Source of the DNA: Clytia hemisphaerica
Lineage: Eukaryota; Cnidaria; Hydrozoa; Leptothecata; Clytiidae
Assembly (NCBI GenBank): GCA_902728285.1
Contig: CACVBU010001038.1
Coordinates: 661,368-725,367, forward strand
Reading direction: 5' to 3'
DNA length: 64,000 bases
Below the pieces are notes generated by a model that was given only the letters and a program-made list of their open reading frames with translations, was not told the DNA's origin and did not search any database. Shown here one piece after another: positions 46,901-57,080 of the stretch (position 1 is its first letter; each line of letters starts with the position of its first letter). Position numbers and translations under genes: made by a program.

Positions 46901-48006
46901 ATTTGGCAAAATTTCCTATTTTTCGATTCTCTCAGTACCTTGCATTTGTCATCAAGTCATTATAGTGACCTCGTATTGACAACCAATTAAAAGTTCAATG
47001 TATCTCCTCGATAAGTAATGTACTTAATGTATCTCATTTAGTCACCATTACTCAGCTGAGGAGTAACTTGTAGCTGGTCATCAGTTTTGATGTTCACCGA
47101 TTTCCGGATAGGATTGTATAATCCGGCATTATATCACGACAGTTCATATGTCGCGTTTAACCTTTTTTGGATATCTCTAACCATATCATATCAATTAATA
47201 ATTTGATTTCCAGACAGTGGGAAACAACCGCTTCTTACTTACGCCTTGATTTCTGAAGAAAAAGCTTTCTAAAGCTCTTTATCATTTTAATTTTGTTACC
47301 CTCTTGGTCGCTCTAGGCGCTAGAGAATTCCGTTGCTTATTCTAGACTAGTAGATCAACTCTATTATACCTTCTTATCTATTGGCTTTTTTTCCCAAGAC
47401 TTAATCATTTAACTATATTAGGAGTATTTCCCTGAGGATGTGGTATATCACAAAACAGTTACAAAACGTTTAAACAAATTGATTTGAAGTGACATTCACT
47501 TGAAAAATGCGGCGCAAATTTTAAAGGCTTCCCTTGTTCTTGCTTAAGAAAGGTTGAAGATTCGCCTGTAGCCTTCGGCTTGAAACTAAATTGGTCTAAA
47601 CCATTTTCTAGATGACTTACAGAAACAGCTGGAAAATACAGTATTCACTCAACCAAAATTCGACCCCTTCATTCGAGATTCGTATGCTAAAAACATTTTG
47701 ATCCCTTGGCTTGGATATTTCGAGAAATTACCGGAATCCAAAGATACCAATTACGAAGATGAGATTTATTTTGCCGGTGGAAGATTAACATGGTTAGATT
47801 ATTCAATATTTGATATGCTAGAAAGTAATTGCAATCTATTGGACTATACAGAAGGCTGGGATATCCCTTCACATTTAAACTGTTCAACTGTATTTGAAAT
47901 GTTCCCTCGTTTAGATAGACACTACAATACGTTCAAATCTCGATTGAACATTCATGAGTATATCAATAGTGAACGAAGGACTAGTTATGGGCCACCATTT
48001 TGGTGA
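40945..48006 (+). CDS. Glutathione S-transferase, Pi/Mu-like, with hydrophobic N-terminal extension; 5 coding exons
   Basis: GSTs conjugate glutathione to electrophiles. Exons: 40945-41083, 41527-41691, 42713-42760, 43884-43970, 47612-48006. All are GT-AG with phase 1 at every junction, 834 nt, 277 aa. Residues 1-46 precede the GST fold and include NLSMLLVSFISALVYSG, a likely signal anchor or signal peptide. The thioredoxin-like domain starts at VSLHYFNGRGKSEAIRLL (Tyr53 is the expected catalytic Tyr), with the cis-Pro segment GEIPSI (Pro103) and ILHFIGRSVGL. The helical domain contains DMVATAVDDLQ, PWLGYFEKLPE and FAGGRLTWLDYSIFDMLESN. At the glutathione Gln-Ser position of Pi/Mu enzymes this protein has Lys-Arg (LSKRKSIL, 113-120). 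An acceptor (tctttgtag) before exon 1 implies a 5' non-coding exon. Exon 4's acceptor lies in a 40-bp tandem array. Usual length without the extension is about 210 aa. Confidence 0.85.
41984..42599. mobile_element. piggyBac-like MITE in a GST intron
   Basis: TTAA (41980-41983) precedes CCCTATTATTATCAGG, and TTAA (42600-42603) follows CCGATAAAAATAGGG. TTAA duplication with CCCT tips is the piggyBac signature. Subterminal inverse pairs are ccaccagccttgca / gccaggctggtgg and gggggtgtgttttcc / ggaaaaaccacccc. No transposase. It lies between GST exons 2 and 3. Confidence 0.75.
42902..43099. mobile_element. 198-bp MITE in a GST intron
   Basis: The left end, CCTTAAGGGAACTAATTTTC, is inverted at the right end (gaaaattagtcctcttaagg) with one or two differences. 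TA flanks both sides (42900-42901 and 43100-43101). It lies between GST exons 3 and 4. Confidence 0.7.
43185..43420. repeat. Dispersed MITE family, copy 1
   Basis: Ends such as tataataacatccaaaactg and ttaaataaaaaaacgtgtac, with internal gttcttattgtcacca and cttaacttaatgttcttaac, match the copies at 57787-58045 and, interrupted, at 61302-62345. The TIR of the family reads tacacgttttttttataa. It lies in the GST intron before exon 4. Confidence 0.65.
43581..43902 (+). repeat. Eight-copy 40-bp minisatellite containing the GST exon-4 splice acceptor
   Basis: The unit is gaaagttttcgccttttttt followed by cagccattttgcatttcatt, about 40 bp, repeated eight times with few changes (the fourth copy reads caacc instead of cagcc). 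Each unit contains a polypyrimidine tract, an AG, and the first 17 nt of the GST exon. Only the last copy (cag at 43881-43883) runs on into the real exon, ggacgaagtgttgg. The array is therefore a tandem duplication of intron end plus exon start. Confidence 0.92.
45517..45599. repeat. 83-bp near-perfect palindrome (CAGCTGGCACA...)
   Basis: CAGCTGGCACACAACGTTGT continuing into ttcaacgtt is inverted as aacgttgaa and caacgttatgtgccagctg, with one mismatch over about 29 bp and a 24-nt loop. AACGTTG units repeat inside each arm. It is a compact hairpin MITE or a fragment of one. Confidence 0.8.
45670..45989. mobile_element. 320-bp Harbinger-like MITE
   Basis: GGCGGTGGTTACACGTAGCC at the left is exactly inverted at the right (ggctacgtgtaaccaccgcc), and ggggtg / caccccg extends the match. 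TAA flanks both ends (45667-45669 and 45990-45992), the 3-bp TWA target of PIF/Harbinger elements. No transposase. Confidence 0.8.
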
Positions 48007-48939
48007 CAAAATTCATGATGGCAGATGGATTGTGCTTCCTGTGCTGTATCGGGTGTGCTAGTTCTGGACAGAGGTTCTTGCATATAATCATCTTCAGTTA
48101 ATATTCGATGTTAAACTCTGACCAGAGATTTGAAATGATCGGTCAGGCCACTATTGGAGAATCCACGTAATTCTTAACTTGGTGCATGTTTCATTGATGT
48201 CAAGATAAATTATATATTTTCTGAAATTATCGAAAGATATAAAGATTATATTGGGTTTTTATCTATTATTTTATTCCGTGCATTTTATAATATCTAGTTA
48301 GAATGTATGTTTTCAAATTCCTAGATTTTCCAAGAAATAGTTCTAATGAAAATTAGATCACTGTAATTGTTTCATTTTTTTTTCTGATTGACTAATGTAG
48401 ATTCTTCAAATATTCCTCAAAGCTATGTTTTCTAATCATGCGAGCCTAAAACTCAATCTCAATTTCCGCTCATTTTTCAATATCCTGTGTGGTACACACT
48501 AACCAACATTTTATTACTTTTTATGAATGAACTTTTCATGGTGGGCCCGTTAACGATCACAAACGGAAATACACGAAAAAGGTTGTTGTTGTCATTCTTC
48601 TGCACTGACAATATTTTGACGAACTTTTCCTAGATTCTTAGCGTTTGCCTCTCATTAGGTAAAACTACAAGAGATAGTATTCCGAGTTCCCTTTTTCTTT
48701 AATTAGGAATATTGGTCCTATCTATAGTTTACTTGCTAGAAATCTGCTTAATATTAAGCGATGGCCAAGTAGTCTAAGGTAGTAGTAGCGTCTCTAATCT
48801 CTGTTCCTTCCCATGTTCCGTTCAATACATTAAATGCCTGGCCGAGTGCCGTGAAAACAATCAAAAGACTGTCTTTAAGTCCTAGATTACTGGGCTATCT
48901 ACGTAAAATACTGACTCTACTCTAAATTTTGACAGATTA
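48007..48939. other. 3' flank of the GST gene
   Basis: It should contain the GST 3' UTR; no canonical AATAAA was seen close to the stop. Otherwise AT-rich sequence without a recognised feature. Confidence 0.4.
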
Positions 48940-49091
48940 CCGGGTGTCCCAAAAAAAGCTTGTCTTCATCAAATGCTAATATTTTGACGTATTTTTGTTC
49001 TCCTTTGTGTAAAATTGTGTGTTGATTGGAAGTCAAAACGTCAGTTTATACCTGTTCGAAATCATGTTAAGTTTTTTTTTGGGACACCTGG
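48940..49091. mobile_element. 152-bp mariner-like MITE
   Basis: CCGGGTGTCCCAAAAAAAGC at the left is inverted as tttttttttgggacacctgg at the right, with one difference in the tip. TA flanks both ends (48938-48939 and 49092-49093). It is the same tip family as 1404-1680 and 5028-5721. Confidence 0.75.
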
Positions 49092-49587
49092 TATTATTAA
49101 GAATTATCTTCATCCGCATCTTTCGCACCTTTTCATATCACAGATTTTTATGTTGCTTAGGAATTTCATTTTTCTGATCAACAGGAAACTGAACTATGTA
49201 AATGCTGTGATTTTATGGATGTTACTGAAAACAAACACATACTCATTGTAATCAAAGGATTAACGTTTAATGAGCATTAGTCTGTTTTAATATTGCCGCA
49301 AGATATCTTAAAATTTATTGGTATTTATTAATATGCCAATTCAAAATGTTGTCTGTACACGAACACGATATCTACGGCTAATTTCAAAATTCATTTCCGT
49401 ACTACTATTGTACTACGCTACGATAATCGTGAGATACGCTGTCGTACAGAGTATTCAAAATGCCTCACGGCGTAATTTTTGTTTTCCTCGTCTGCAATAA
49501 CGATACTCTTAGATGTTGTAGGCCATCGTTTTGGTTAAAGTTAAGGTTTTTTGTCCCCAAATCCGGTCAGAGAAACATTTATAAATA

Positions 49588-49771
49588 CCTTATCGGGGAA
49601 AACTTCGTCGGGGAAAATTTTCGTCGGGGAAAATTTTCGTCAGGGAGAATTTTCGTCAGGGAAAAATTCGTCACTTGCTGGTAGTTGGTAAGCGCATTAA
49701 GAGCGGGGAAAATTTTCGTCACTTGTCCAAAATTTCGTCACTTTTCCCCGACGAAGTTTTCCCCGATAAGG
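49588..49771. mobile_element. Short TIR element made of TCGTCGGGGAAAA units, copy 1
   Basis: CCTTATCGGGGAAAACTTCG at the left is inverted as cgaagttttccccgataagg at the right. The interior is almost entirely repeats of cgtc(g/a)gggaaaatttt and cgtcact. TA precedes the left end; the right flank has decayed to TG. A second copy is at 56826-56979. Confidence 0.8.
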
Positions 49772-49774
49772 TGG

Positions 49775-51345
49775 TAAGAAAAAGAGGAAATATACACATT
49801 CGAGTAAGCACGCATTGTAAGCATTTCATGTTTGCAATATTTAATCACACTTAAAAGCCGATTCTTGACTATCCATGTTTTGTAATACCGTCGACCGCAG
49901 CGGTGGTCAGAAACTGTTAACGCTTCGACGCTTACCCCGGGTGCGAGGCCCTTTTCGCCCAGTATGTTCCATTCAGTCAGCTATATGATTGATAGATCTC
50001 GTGCAATGTTCAAAGTTTCCAAGGAAGTCAGGACGGAAGTGCTGGCAAATTATGAGATTATCCTTTTGGTAAATTTTAGGGCCTAATTATAGAATTGCAT
50101 CGTCATCAAATTTGATAACGTTTGATTTATACTTTGTTTATTTTTGTCAAATCTCTACCAGTAATTTAATAATTAAAGGATCAGTTTAACGAGCTCGTAA
50201 AGTAATTGATAATTTCCACATTTACAAGGTTTTTTCAAGACTAGCATCAAAATATCGAATTTAAACTTTAGTTTTAGTCAATTAAAAAGCATGTTTTGAA
50301 CAAATGAAGGGTGATTGAGTTTCGGGGTTTTGACTTTTGTAAAATGGAGCCTGATCATGTTCTTAGTTATAAATACCAACAAAAAAATACATGGATTCCT
50401 TTATCATGTTTGATTCATTTTTTCACATGAACTCTGAGGTGCTTCGTCATTTTTAAAACTCTTGGCCCTTGTCAATCCATCAATGAATAGAATCTAGAAA
50501 TGATCAGAATTGTGTTGTCTAACTGTCTTGTTCAAATTGCCAAAATATCATGACGTAAAATGAACAAGTTTAAAACCTTAAAATGTTTCGTGCTAGTTAG
50601 GGTCCTTTTCAGACTCGGATGATAGGGTCGACTTGTAGTAATTTTTGCCATTAATCAGAGCGATCTTTGAAAAAATCCGACAGGGTCCAAATCTGTTCAA
50701 CGGCATTCATAAATTCCGTCTGTTTGGGTTCATTTGTTGATCTCGACTCCCGTGGTACATTCTCGCCAGCCGCTAAAAGGATATTCCGTGCTTTAAGATA
50801 ATCTTTTGTTGTTTCACTGTAATTAATGATTTGTCTCCTTGGTTAAAAGTTGGTCGTTTTGGTTTTAATAAATAAACATAAATCCATAATGTACCATTCC
50901 TTTAATGAAATTGTAACATCTTTAATTAGGCATTGACTCCTCACAAACCCACCAAAACAGTTAGGTCATTTATCATTTTGGTCATGTGCTATGTAGAGAC
51001 AGTTATCTGATTATGTAGGTTACTGAGGTTTCCTGTTTTCAATTTTCTTCCCTTACTTCTTCTGTACAATTTACATATTTGAGAAGTGATTTCATTTCAT
51101 GTATTTTAAGGTTCTCGAGTCTCTTGTTAGCCTGGATACCACGTAATATTTCTGCTACCACGCTGTTTTTGATAGACTGGTTGTAATGATGATTTCTATC
51201 TAATAGTATTCATCACCGTAAACACTCTCTAGTTCGACATTCTACTATTCGATGCGCTCCTGTGAAAATACAATCCCCTTGTTGATACGAGCCCTTCCGA
51301 AGTATGAATTCCTCCTTTTTCAAGTCGGAACGCTTAGCGCTGTCA
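49775..51345. other. Spacer, nothing recognised
   Basis: There is a somewhat GC-rich patch at 49885-49970 (accgcagcggtggtcag, cttaccccgggtgcgaggcc); no B box or fold was found that would make it an RNA gene. The rest is AT-rich and non-coding in all frames as far as can be judged. Confidence 0.4.
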
Positions 51346-51349
51346 ACCA

Positions 51350-51632
51350 TGCTGTACCATGATGCATAGTGGTGGCATTCGAACTACGCGGCAGAGCATA
51401 TAGCTCGTTGCAGGTGCAGAACGGAATTAGTAACGACACACACCAGTGTCTGACATATCACCCACACTCTTGTATCAGAGTAGTGGTACCCAATTCCCCT
51501 CACATGATATGGGTTGACCCGGGTGAAGGTGTGTACAAGTGAACTGTAGTGTTACAATGGGAATCGAACTCGGAGACCTCCCAGACGGGAGTCAAGAGCA
51601 ATGACCACCACACCACTACGCCAAATCGAATG
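51350..51632 (-). repeat. tRNA-derived SINE, different family
   Basis: On the minus strand it starts with tggcgtagtggtgtggtggt (A-box region) and has B box gagttcgattccc about 35 nt on. The body (cacctgcaacgagctat at its end, agtgtgggtgatatgtcag inside) is unlike the SINEs at 2219 and 31240. The acceptor stem does not pair, so it is not a tRNA gene. Confidence 0.65.
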
Positions 51633-54480
51633 ATAGAGCGTAACTGTGTTAACTTTCATTTTAAAACTCAGGGTTTGTTGGTTATCTAGTTTTCGCACCA
51701 GACCAACAAAGGTCTAATCAAGGGCTTCCGTAGAAACACAAAGCTAATTCTCGGCGGGAATTTTCTCCTAAGAAGTCACGTGAAACCACGAGATTTCGTT
51801 GGTTTGAATGATGAGGAACATTTTCTTCACCTTATTCCAGAAAAAATTCATGAAGAAATTTTGCTGGATTTTTATACGAAGGGAAGTCTGCGTATTCGAA
51901 TATTTTTTCGACAAACAACTTCCTCGTCAAAAGATCAGGTAGAAATCTCTTCACGAATATTGTCGTTATTAGCTGAGTAGGTCTTTTAAAAAGACGTGAT
52001 GACATTGTGTAGAGAAGAAAAAAATGTCATTTTCTTGACAAAGTACACTGATTACAATATTGCTTGCACAATTTTAATATTTCATTCTCTTATTGGCCGG
52101 TATGTTCTCCAAATAAATGAATGAACTGAATATTAAATTCTGATTAGGCAACAAACGTAAATAAAGTCCTTAGTATTTTGATTGAGTTTACTCATATCTG
52201 TGACTGTCTCATGAAATGAAAAACCATCATTGATTCAAACGTGACCTGAATGGGGTATTGCCAACAATCGTGGGGTATTCAACGACAATCGTGATCAGCT
52301 TAATGTTTGATATCTGCCCACACAGGATTATCAATTCTGATAAGCGTGTAGGTAGTTGAGGAAATCTCGGTAATGCCAACTTGATTCGATTGTTTAAGAA
52401 AGAATAAATAAAAATATCTTAGATAAATAAACTGGAAGTGCGTGACTTCAGCCGCCCACATTTTACAACTCTCCGCCTCCCACCTCTTGTTTGTAAATCC
52501 GTTGTTGTTGATTTCAAAGGAGAAAAATATCTCTTGAATGAACGTGAGTTTAGTATTAGTGCAGAAAAACGGAAAAGGAAGTTTTAAAATTCACCATAAC
52601 ATATAGAGAGCTGTTTTATTCTTCAGGACCCTTTCAGAGAGTGGGTTGATCTTTTGTATCTCAAATTAATGAAAGGAAATCTTACTGTCTGTACATACCC
52701 CCATTTATGTCCTCCCCCGCCCGGTCCCCAGCAATTGTAAAACTACTTTATAGAAATTACGATGATTCTTTCCGAAAAAGTGAAATGAACAAAATAATTC
52801 CTGGGGGATAATTGGTAATTTAAAGGCAAAATGCCTTAAACAGGCATTAGACACATAGTTGCCAAATTCCATGATGGTGGTTTATTCTTAATTTTCTGGT
52901 CAATTTATCATGAATATTCTTATAAAGTATATTCTTATGTGCACACAGATTCCATAAAGGATACAAGGTATAAGAAATATTCCAAAGATAGGTCTTGACA
53001 GATTTTTCGGAAATTTTCCTGATGTCTTTCTACTGGCTCGTGCCATTAATGATTTAATGGATCAATCAGACTTAATTAGGAATTGGTGCCTCCAGCCTAA
53101 TTATTTAATACGATTTTGATTTATGACATTCATCAAATTGTAACATTAACATTTTGAAGGAATCCAAAAGTATTAAAAGATTTTTTCTTCCAGATATTCA
53201 AATACTTTGGTCGTTTCATAATTTACTGGTTATCATAGCGTCAATTAGACTTTTTGTTAATTGAAAGCCATTATGGCTTGATTTGGTGAAATTTTCTCCA
53301 TTTTTGCATACGTGGAAACGAGATTTTCATGATGGTTCTGTCTAAATAGTTCAACGGCATACCAAGGTAGTGATGATCAGGGCTGAAATTCGGAGAGGTC
53401 ACAGTAAGGGAGGGGTTACCTAATAACAGCTGTTCATAATTTTCTTACACGCACGGTATACCTCTGAAGGTGCTTGAAAATTAAACATCTGAGGAAAATA
53501 GTCCTCCCGCGGAAAATTCTACAACAAGAATCTTGTTGTGCGCCGGATATGAAAAACTGATATGGCGCCCTATTCATAAACAGAATCACACAACTTTTTT
53601 GTCATTCCCAGTCCTTTTGGACGAACGCGGTCCTTACGATTTCGAGATTGCATGTTCGTCAGATTGTTTGTTTTAACACATCCCTTTAGAGCTTCAGCGT
53701 GGTGTGCAGAAAACAATCACAATCTGATCTCAGGTTAGGGAGGGGTGGTTAGGTTAGCAAAATAAGACAAGTCTTTATTTACTATCCATCAAAGTTTCTA
53801 ATAAACTTCTTTTGGCTTTAAAGTGAAAGGGTAAGAATTCGCTGAGAGATTTTGTTTACTGTATTTTTATACGGTTTTATACCGAGAACATTTTTTGGTT
53901 AGTACCACGTGAACCACTAGAGAACAAGGAGACGCCTCATCGACTTTATATTGAAATCACTACCTAGGTTGCAAAATTGCTGACAAGCTTATCAATTACT
54001 GTCTACACAATTCCCCTTACATGGCATGATACTCACTATACCACTGCCCCTACTACTCGATATTTACACACAAATTGACCCTATCTTAGCAACCCAATTA
54101 TAAATTCGTAATGCCATCAGTTTCTTGGCGGGTCTTTTATTTTTCTTGATCGCTATGGTACAAAACCTTCCTTTGATATCAAACATCACGAATTTACGAA
54201 ATCTAATTTTACCAAGCCTATAAAATAAGTATGATTCGTTGTTAATGGACTTTAAATAGTTTGTTTTTCGAAATGGTTTCACAACAGAATTGGGACTAAC
54301 AAGGTTACATTTCCTTGTGACAGAAATATTTCAAAATCACAATTCACCTTAATTTCCTTTTGACAAATTAATACACAAATGACTACACATCCCCTGTCTG
54401 TAATCTTATGGAACTCGACTATTGAATTTGTAATATTCTCAAAATGTTTTTTTTATTAAAGCTTTAACGAGCCCCCCCCC
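51633..54480. other. Spacer, nothing recognised
   Basis: The longest open frames, such as the plus-strand one at 51780-51980, have no splice context or family pattern that would support a gene. No clear inverted repeat with flanks was found. Confidence 0.4.
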
Positions 54481-54489
54481 CCAAAAAAA

Positions 54490-54705
54490 ACGGTTCTCGT
54501 GATGGCGTGATAGGGACCTTTTTCTTGCGTGATTACGTGATTTGGAAATGTTTTCTTCGTGATTGCGTGATCAGAGGTCAAAGATTTTTGAGCCGTGATG
54601 CGTGATTTGGACTTTTTCAAAGGGATGCGTGATTATCCGAACTTTTTGCTGACTTTCGTGAATGAAGACAAAAAATTGAGTGATATCGTGATCAGACTTA
54701 CCGCT
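54490..54705. repeat. Degenerate minisatellite of CGTGAT words
   Basis: The hexamer CGTGAT occurs about ten times in 200 bp, often paired as gcgtgattacgtgatttgg, gtgattgcgtgatc or gtgatgcgtgatttgg. It follows a run of eleven C and eight A at 54472-54490. No known family. Confidence 0.6.
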
Positions 54706-56823
54706 GGGGGTGGCCCTTCAACTTAAGTTGAATCAGTGGAATTTTAAATCTCCAACCATAGGGTATAAGCTTGAATGATAGAGGGTAGCAGACAAATACA
54801 ATACAATACAATTCTTTGTACTACAAAAGTCTCGATTCACGGAACGCCTTGTGAGCTTAAGTCGTGATTGCAAAACCTTCAATTCCCTCTGGGAATTACT
54901 AAACTCTTGAAAATCCTTTTTTTTTTCCTGGCTTTTTGGAGTTGAGTTCAGATTCCCACAGTTTAAATAAGAACATTTTGGATGAAATTTTTGAAAATAG
55001 AAATAAGAATGTCGTAAGAACATGACCAGCCTGAGAATTAGCTTAAAATTATCTGAATTCATAAGAACATTTTGTAATTGCAGTAATTCCTTTTCTACCC
55101 CAACTTTCGATTAAAGCAGGATTGTTTCACTTGAGGGCCAAATTTTATAGGAAAAGGGGATCTGAAAATTTAAGAAAATAATTTCAAGTACGCCAATAAG
55201 AAAATTTAATTCTTAAAATGGCTCAGCCCTAAGCAAGACCTTCCAATGCAAAAATGTTTTCTCTGCCTCTCCGGACCTTTATAACTCACGGGTCCAAATG
55301 GACTGTTTTGTCTTTTAGCTATTACTCCTTATATTAGCAAGGAAGAAAACCTTTTGAAGAAGGGGGGGGGGGTTTCCTTTATTAAATTAAGAGCCTGTTG
55401 ATAATACCATCAATTGGAGCTGATTGGAGACTTTTTTTTGCTTTTATAGTTCTTTCGTTATAAAGGGGTGTATCAAAATATTCTCAATTTGAAAAACAAG
55501 CATGTTTAGCTCACCAAAACTTCATCCCGATCCCGATGATTCTTTTGTTTTGATTTTATGCACGGAACTCAAAAATTGAGACTAGATTGGACATCAACGC
55601 AAATCCTCTCCTTCCTATTCAATTATCCATTCCAGTCTTTATATTCGAGTTCCGTGTTTTCCCGCCTTTATGCACTCCGCACGGAATCGACGTCACCCTC
55701 CACCGCAGTGCGATAATTTTCGACAAACTCAAAGTGTAACTGACCATGAAACAAAGAAAAAATTTGGTTTGTGGGAACTGGCTACAGTTGGTCATGATCT
55801 AGTCAAATTAGAACCTTACCGTCTCCGGTAAAACACACATACACAAACTCGGTAATGACCCAAATAAAGATTCTCCTTCATAAACTTCGGATCTCCTTAG
55901 ACCTGCTACTAATATTGGTTGATTATCAAATTGAGATCGATTTATAATGGTTTTGCTTCACATGTCTGAAGAGGGGTGGCTTAAATCTTATCTTCAATTA
56001 GCTAGTGCTTGCAATGCCAAAACGCAAGATGAGGTTTCAGGCCCCTTTAAATGATCTATTTTCTTAATGTAGCTTAAAAAGCTATTTCTCAATATATCTG
56101 TCATCTTAAAACAAATAGGCCTTCTTCTGAAAAAGAAGATGAATATTTTAGGCTCAAATTAAAGATAATCAATGATTTCATCAAAATTTTACTTAAAATT
56201 ATTTATTAAAATTTAGCTCGTTATTTACAATTCTACTTTTTAAATTAATAAAATTTGTACAAATCAATCATCTATGATAATATAGCCAATATACAAATCG
56301 CCAAACGAAGCCACCTGGGCTCGAATGACCAGCTTTGGTTTTTATCACAGATCTCACTCGTTATTTGTGACGTAATAAACCATCAAATTGGATTTTCGGT
56401 ATCAGCAATCCTCAGATCGTGGTATCATTACCAAGCTCCTTTTAGGAATAGATTAAATGTTTTTTTCCTGTCTTACAGTATCTTTTTATTTGCTGAAATT
56501 ATCTTTTTTTTTGTCATTTCTCCCCGGGATACACAATGCGCTCAATGTTTTCCAATCGCACCACTTAGCTATTCTTCCTCCTTCATGACGTTGATTTTTC
56601 GTTTGGGAAGTTTCTACTTCTTTCAAAGTGTTTCGGTGTTTTCCAAATGGCGTTCAAAATTTTCTTCAGATCTTTGATTTCTGAGAAGAGATTAGTAAAG
56701 ATCATTTAACAAACTTGCTACAAAACTTGAATGGAAAAAAAACGTGCGAACCCGTACCTTTAAGAACCAGGAGATTTGCTTTAGCTCAGCTAAAAATGAA
56801 AAATACGATCAAGTTTTGTAGAA
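54706..56823. other. Spacer with small repeats
   Basis: gcacggaactc at about 55560 and gagttccgtg at about 55652 form a short inverted pair bounding about 100 bp. There is a G run at 55362-55371. A 140-residue plus-strand open frame at 56255-56677 lacks family features and splice context and was not called. Confidence 0.4.
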
Positions 56824-56825
56824 TA

Positions 56826-56979
56826 CCTTATCGAGGAAAACTTCGTCGGGGAAAATTTTCGCCGGGGAAAAATATTCGTTACTTGCTGGTTTTGGTAAAC
56901 GCATTAAGGCCGGGGAAAAATATTCGTCACTTGGCCGAAATTTCGTCACTTTTCCCCAACGAAGTTTTCCCCGATAAGG
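56826..56979. mobile_element. Short TIR element made of TCGTCGGGGAAAA units, copy 2
   Basis: CCTTATCGAGGAAAACTTCG at the left and cgaagttttccccgataagg at the right. TA flanks both ends (56824-56825 and 56980-56981). The same unit order as copy 1 at 49588-49771, with one unit fewer on the left arm. Confidence 0.8.
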
Positions 56980-57080
56980 TAGCCGCTCTTGAGCAATCTG
57001 TGGACTCTAAGACTCATATCGTTTTAGATTCTCTCTAAAGTTTTGGTTATATATGTAAAGGCATATATAAAGTAAAAACA

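Larger units (their letters stand above)
43971..47611. other. Last GST intron, 3.6 kb
   Basis: No gene is supported inside. It contains the two MITEs listed separately (45517-45599 and 45670-45989), ctcgaa-type words at 45055-45170 (gctcgaacttctataactcg), and at 46750-46900 a partial copy of the repeat at 58402-58730 (gcgagcttatgggtatgtgc, cgcccgactttcgaccctcg). Confidence 0.5.

Noticed and set aside
40945-48006. Failed-axon-connections (FAXC) gene
   Set aside because: The catalytic Tyr region, IPSI, ILHFIGRSVGL and DMVATAVDDLQ align better with Pi/Mu GSTs, and the hydrophobic extension alone does not define FAXC.
54733-55062. 109-residue minus-strand open frame
   Set aside because: No domain, ends in a simple atacaatacaat stretch, no supporting splice sites.
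56255-56677. 140-residue plus-strand open frame
   Set aside because: Low-complexity, Phe/Ser-rich composition, no family motif and no splice context.
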